Part shown: one piece after another, positions 12,526 to 15,170 of the stretch
Position numbering within the stretch: the first letter of the stretch is position 1
Layout: every line of letters starts with the position of its first letter
Position numbers and translations under genes: made by a program
NCBI GenBank assembly: GCA_964599285.1
Contig: CAZREI010000016.1
Location: 1-15,170, forward strand
Reading direction: 5' to 3'
Origin: VGLO01 sp964599285
GTDB taxonomy: Bacteria > Patescibacteriota > Minisyncoccia > Minisyncoccales > Staskawiczbacteraceae
DNA: 15,170 nucleotides
Notes under the pieces: generated by a model
Databases searched by the model: none
Told to the model about the DNA's origin: nothing
The model's input: the letters and a program-made list of their open reading frames with translations, nothing else

Positions 12526-12612
12526 TCAGCGAATAACGAATTACGTTCGAATTTACGAATACGCAACGACGTCGTTATTCGAAAATTCGTAAGTAATTCG
12601 TTATTCGTTGAT
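12525..12612. repeat. intergenic palindrome E12 (frr-rseP), type shared with E11
   Basis: Arms of 19 positions (12525-12543 and 12594-12612) with one G-T wobble; 14 bases (12530-12543 and 12594-12607) are perfect. The tip is a perfect 12-base palindrome AACGACGTCGTT (12565-12576). The left arm begins on the last base of the frr stop codon, as E11 does with holB. Confidence 0.9.
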
Positions 12613-13777
12613 GACTTTTATGTTTTTAACTTTACTAATTGCATTTTTCTCCCTGATTATTTTGATGGTCATCCATGAGTTTGGCCATTTTATTATTGCC
12701 AAAAAATTTGGTGTCAAGGTTGAGGAATTCGGCATCGGATACCCGCCGCGCTTGTTTGGCAAGCAAGTCGGTGAAACTCTGTATTCTGTTAATTTGTTAC
12801 CGCTGGGTGCGTTTGTAAAAATTTATGGCGAAGAGGGTCCAGACGCGAGCAAGGCCGGCTCTGCCGGATTGCCCGTCTCCGGAGTGGATGACTATCGGAG
12901 TTTCGCGGGGCTTGCCATTTGGAAACGGATATTGATTGTGCTTGGCGGCGTGATTGCCTTTTGGATAGCGGCCATGATTATTTTTTCAATTCTGTTTGGC
13001 ATCGGGGCCGCTGTGCCAGTGGGCGAGCAAGATATTAGTTCTGCAACTCCAACCCATGTGGTAGTGGCGGCGGTGGAAAAAAATTCGCCGGCTGATGGCG
13101 CGCGCCTTCAATCAGGAGATACGATTGATAGCCTTGCGGCTGGCGGCCAAACTATAACGGTAAATAAAATAAGCGATTTTCAAAATTTCATAAAAGATCA
13201 CAAGGGCGCGCCGGTAACCATTACCCTGGAACGACAAGGAAAAACCATTCAGGTAACGCTGGTGCCAAGATTAAATCAGGCCGCCAATCAAGGAGCGGTG
13301 GGAGTCCAGCTGGAGCGCTTGGCAACGATTATAGAAAAATCTCCCTGGTACCAGGCACCCGTTCGCGGCATTATGTTTACCGGAACTGTAACACTAAAAT
13401 CACTGCAAGGAATTTGGGAATTTTTTGCAAGTTTATTTGAGGGCAGGGGAGTTGTGCCGGGAGCCCAGCTTGCCGGTCCGATTGGCATCACCATTTTGTT
13501 GGCCCAGGTGGCAAATTACGGAGTCGGGCCATTTTTATTTTTTATCGGATCCATTGCCGTGCTGGTGGCCATTTTTAATATCTTTCCCATTCCGGCGCTG
13601 GATGGCGGCAAGCTGTTATTTTTGATTATTGAAAAATTCATGAAAAAACCGGTTCCGCCGGCCTGGGAACAAACGCTGACCGTGGTGTGTTTTGTGCTTT
13701 TGATATCCATGTCATTGTTTGTAACGGTCAAATTTGATTTCCCGCGCGTGGTGGATTTTTGGAAAGCCGGCCTCTGA
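12611..13777 (+). CDS. rseP: site-2 membrane metalloprotease, RseP family (M50)
   Basis: 388 residues. Zinc protease that cleaves membrane segments of anti-sigma factors or remnant signal peptides. The first membrane helix (residues about 4-25) carries the HEFGH zinc motif at 22-26. A second hydrophobic segment at 104-135 is followed by a PDZ domain (about 148-219: VVAAVEKNSPADGARLQSGDTIDSL). Then helix 3 with NIFPIPALDGG (324-334), whose Asp completes the metal site, and a final helix at 355-374. ATG 12611 is used; a TTG at 12608 extends the frame by one codon, and ATG 12620 would give the same spacing after the palindrome as in frr. The neighbour proS is typical for this gene. Confidence 0.95.
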   Translation: MTFMFLTLLIAFFSLIILMVIHEFGHFIIAKKFGVKVEEFGIGYPPRLFGKQVGETLYSVNLLPLGAFVKIYGEEGPDASKAGSAGLPVSGVDDYRSFAGLAIWKRILIVLGGVIAFWIAAMIIFSILFGIGAAVPVGEQDISSATPTHVVVAAVEKNSPADGARLQSGDTIDSLAAGGQTITVNKISDFQNFIKDHKGAPVTITLERQGKTIQVTLVPRLNQAANQGAVGVQLERLATIIEKSPWYQAPVRGIMFTGTVTLKSLQGIWEFFASLFEGRGVVPGAQLAGPIGITILLAQVANYGVGPFLFFIGSIAVLVAIFNIFPIPALDGGKLLFLIIEKFMKKPVPPAWEQTLTVVCFVLLISMSLFVTVKFDFPRVVDFWKAGL

Positions 13778-13779
13778 TC

Positions 13780-13858
13780 ATATAACACATAACATGGAAC
13801 ACATAACAAAAAAACGACGTCGTAGTTTTGTTTCATGTTCCATGTTCCATGTTCCATG
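13780..13858. repeat. intergenic palindrome E13 (rseP-proS), type shared with E2
   Basis: AACATGGAACA (13791-13801) can pair with either of two overlapping copies of TGTTCCATGTT (13836-13846 and 13843-13853). The tip ACGACGTCGT (13814-13823) is identical to that of E2. The right border CCATGAAGT adjoins the proS ATG at 13863, as in E2 before rpsK. Confidence 0.85.
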
Positions 13859-13862
13859 AAGT

Positions 13863-15101
13863 ATGTTGCAGTCTAAACTTTTTTACAAAACCAATAAAAA
13901 TAAATCCGCCGAAGCTGATTCCGTTTCGCATGATTTGCTGACGCGCGCGGGTTACGTTGACCAATTGATGGCCGGTGTGTATTCTTTTTTGCCGTTGGGA
14001 TTTTTGGTATTAAAAAATATTGAAAGTATTGTGCGACAAAATATGGAAGCACTTGGTGGCCAGGAATTGTTGATGCCGGTGCTCCAGCCCAAAGAAAATT
14101 GGCAAAAAACCGGGCGATGGGACAGCCTGGATATTTTATTTAAGGTCAAAGGGTCAGGCGATAAAGAATATGCGCTGGGGCCGACGCACGAAGAAGTGGT
14201 TTCTCCACTGGCCCGCAAGATGGTATTTTCTTATCGTGACCTGCCATTTTCAGTTTTTCAAATCCAAACAAAATTTCGTGACGAACTTCGGGCTAAGTCC
14301 GGAATTTTGCGCACGCGCGAATTTTTGATGAAAGACTTATATTCGTTTCACGCCAAACAGGAAGATTTGGATAGTTATTACGAAAAAATGGCAAAAGTAT
14401 ATACCACCATTTTTAAAACCGTTGGCATTGGAAAAATAACCCACCAAACACTTGCTTCGGGCGGCAGTTTTTCAAAATATTCCGATGAATTCCAAGCAGT
14501 CACCGACGCCGGTGAAGACATTATTTTTATTTGCAAAAAATGCGGCCGGGCAATCAACAAAGAAGTAAAACCGGAAAATCCAACTTGTCCGGATTGCAAA
14601 GCCAGCGAATTTGAAGAAAAAAAATCCATTGAAGTGGGCAATATTTTCAAGCTGGGCACCAAATACTCAGAGCCATTTAATTTAAAGTTTACCGACAAAG
14701 ATGCCCACGACAAGCCGGTGCTGATGGGTTGCTATGGAATTGGTCTTGGCCGATTGATGGGTGCGATTGTGGAGGCAAGCCATGACGACAAGGGAATCAT
14801 TTGGCCAAAGTCTGTAGCGCCATTTTTGGTCCACCTAATACCAATTGAGAATAATGCTAAGGTTGCTAAGGCGGCACAAAAATTGTATCAAGACTTGAAA
14901 AAAGAAAACATTACCGTATTATATGATGATAGACAGCAAAAAAACGCGGGAGAAAAATTTGCTGAATCTGATTTGCTGGGTATTCCGTATAGGATTGTGG
15001 TTTCAGAAAAAACGCTAGCCAAAAATTCCGTGGAAATAAAAGAACGAAGCAAAGCTGCGGTGAAATTGGTGAAGATAAGCCAGGTAACGAAATTATTCTA
15101 A
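13863..15101 (+). CDS. proS: prolyl-tRNA synthetase, short form without the editing insert
   Basis: 412 residues; class II synthetase that charges tRNA-Pro. Motif 1 region with GVYSFLPLG (38-46), motif 2 FRDELRAKSGILRTREFLMKDLYSFH (138-163), motif 3 GCYGIGLGRLMGAIVE (289-304) and a C-terminal anticodon-binding domain from about residue 312 (IIWPKSVAPFLVHL). Bacterial ProRS is usually about 570 residues with a 180-residue editing (INS) domain between motifs 2 and 3; here only a four-cysteine knuckle (C224, C227, C242, C245) remains at that point, followed directly by IEVGNIFKLGTKYSE. Similar short forms are known in alphaproteobacteria. The stop (15099-15101) lies within the half-palindrome E14. 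ATG 13863 matches the family N-terminus. Confidence 0.97.
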   Translation: MLQSKLFYKTNKNKSAEADSVSHDLLTRAGYVDQLMAGVYSFLPLGFLVLKNIESIVRQNMEALGGQELLMPVLQPKENWQKTGRWDSLDILFKVKGSGDKEYALGPTHEEVVSPLARKMVFSYRDLPFSVFQIQTKFRDELRAKSGILRTREFLMKDLYSFHAKQEDLDSYYEKMAKVYTTIFKTVGIGKITHQTLASGGSFSKYSDEFQAVTDAGEDIIFICKKCGRAINKEVKPENPTCPDCKASEFEEKKSIEVGNIFKLGTKYSEPFNLKFTDKDAHDKPVLMGCYGIGLGRLMGAIVEASHDDKGIIWPKSVAPFLVHLIPIENNAKVAKAAQKLYQDLKKENITVLYDDRQQKNAGEKFAESDLLGIPYRIVVSEKTLAKNSVEIKERSKAAVKLVKISQVTKLF

Positions 15102-15119
15102 TTATTCTAATTGCTCTAA
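15091..15119. repeat. half-palindrome E14 at the proS stop
   Basis: 29 bases exactly complementary to the right arm of E9 (9874-9902), overlapping the last codons and stop of proS. Only one arm is seen; the rest may have been lost, or the sequence after 15120 may have interrupted it. Confidence 0.65.
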
Positions 15120-15133
15120 TAATGCTAGTGAAG

Positions 15134-15170
15134 GGAGGTGTAGGAATGCGCATATTCCTGCACCGACCGA
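15134..15170 (+). CDS. possible start of a gene with a Shine-Dalgarno (truncated by the window)
   Basis: GGAGG at 15134-15138 lies 7 bases before an ATG at 15146; the frame (MRIFLHRP) is open to the edge. Too little is present to name it. The strong Shine-Dalgarno contrasts with the other + strand genes here, and the ATG and part of the Shine-Dalgarno lie in a hairpin (15137-15164), so it could equally be a non-coding structure. Confidence 0.25.
15137..15164. other. hairpin covering a candidate start codon
   Basis: GGTGTAGGAAT (15137-15147) pairs with ATTCCTGCACC (15154-15164), 11 positions with one wobble, loop GCGCAT. It could sequester the ribosome binding site of a downstream gene, or be a subterminal hairpin of an IS200/IS605-type element; the window ends too soon to decide. 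Confidence 0.5.

Noticed and set aside
11881..12612. Integron-like cassette: frr flanked by near-identical palindromes
   Set aside because: The palindromes lack attC-type paired core sites (GTTRRRY ends) that I could recognise, there is no integrase here, and frr is a fixed housekeeping gene in its usual neighbourhood. Kept only as palindrome pairs.

Overview
The window looks like a chromosomal segment of a small-genome bacterium of the Candidate Phyla Radiation (Patescibacteria, probably Parcubacteria-like). The evidence is reduced or altered core proteins (alpha subunit of RNA polymerase without its C-terminal domain, S4 without its N-terminal segment, short L13, prolyl-tRNA synthetase without the editing insert), an frr-rseP-proS string without the uppS-cdsA-dxr genes that sit there in Firmicutes, and genes mostly without Shine-Dalgarno sequences. 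The lineage is inferred from this pattern; no 16S rRNA is present.

Region 1 (about 1-5065, + strand) is the end of the ribosomal-protein supercluster: infA, rpmJ, rpsM, rpsK, rpsD, rpoA, rplQ, rplM, rpsI. It starts at a good promoter (71-99) and ends at a strong two-way intrinsic terminator (5030-5062). These genes provide initiation factor 1, five small-subunit and large-subunit assembly proteins around the decoding and tRNA sites, and the RNA polymerase alpha subunit.

Region 2 (5114-8116, - strand) is an accessory island of three genes: a gene of unknown function that distantly resembles YdcF/DUF218 proteins, then a TIM-barrel (xylose-isomerase-like) protein translationally coupled to a membrane-anchored PEGA-domain protein. 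It uses classical signals (a Shine-Dalgarno, sigma70-type promoters with 17-bp spacers, an intrinsic terminator) and differs in base composition from its surroundings.

Region 3 (about 8217-15101, + strand) runs murA, mreB, holB-like, frr, rseP, proS: peptidoglycan precursor synthesis, cell shape, clamp loading, ribosome recycling, membrane proteolysis and tRNA charging. It starts from a promoter placed back to back with the promoter of region 2. A hairpin covering a possible start codon lies at the right edge.

The most unusual thing here is not a gene. Almost every gap between + strand genes, including gaps between ribosomal-protein genes, is filled by a long imperfect palindrome of about 60-160 bp. 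The arms are built from short repeated words, many tips carry an ACGTCGT-like motif, and the right arm usually ends a few bases before the next start codon. At least five arm types occur twice in the window at separate places. Two of the elements enclose, in opposite orientation, a REP-like core. This looks like a population of mobile or self-propagating intergenic palindromes that has spread through the housekeeping operons and now forms their leaders and spacers.
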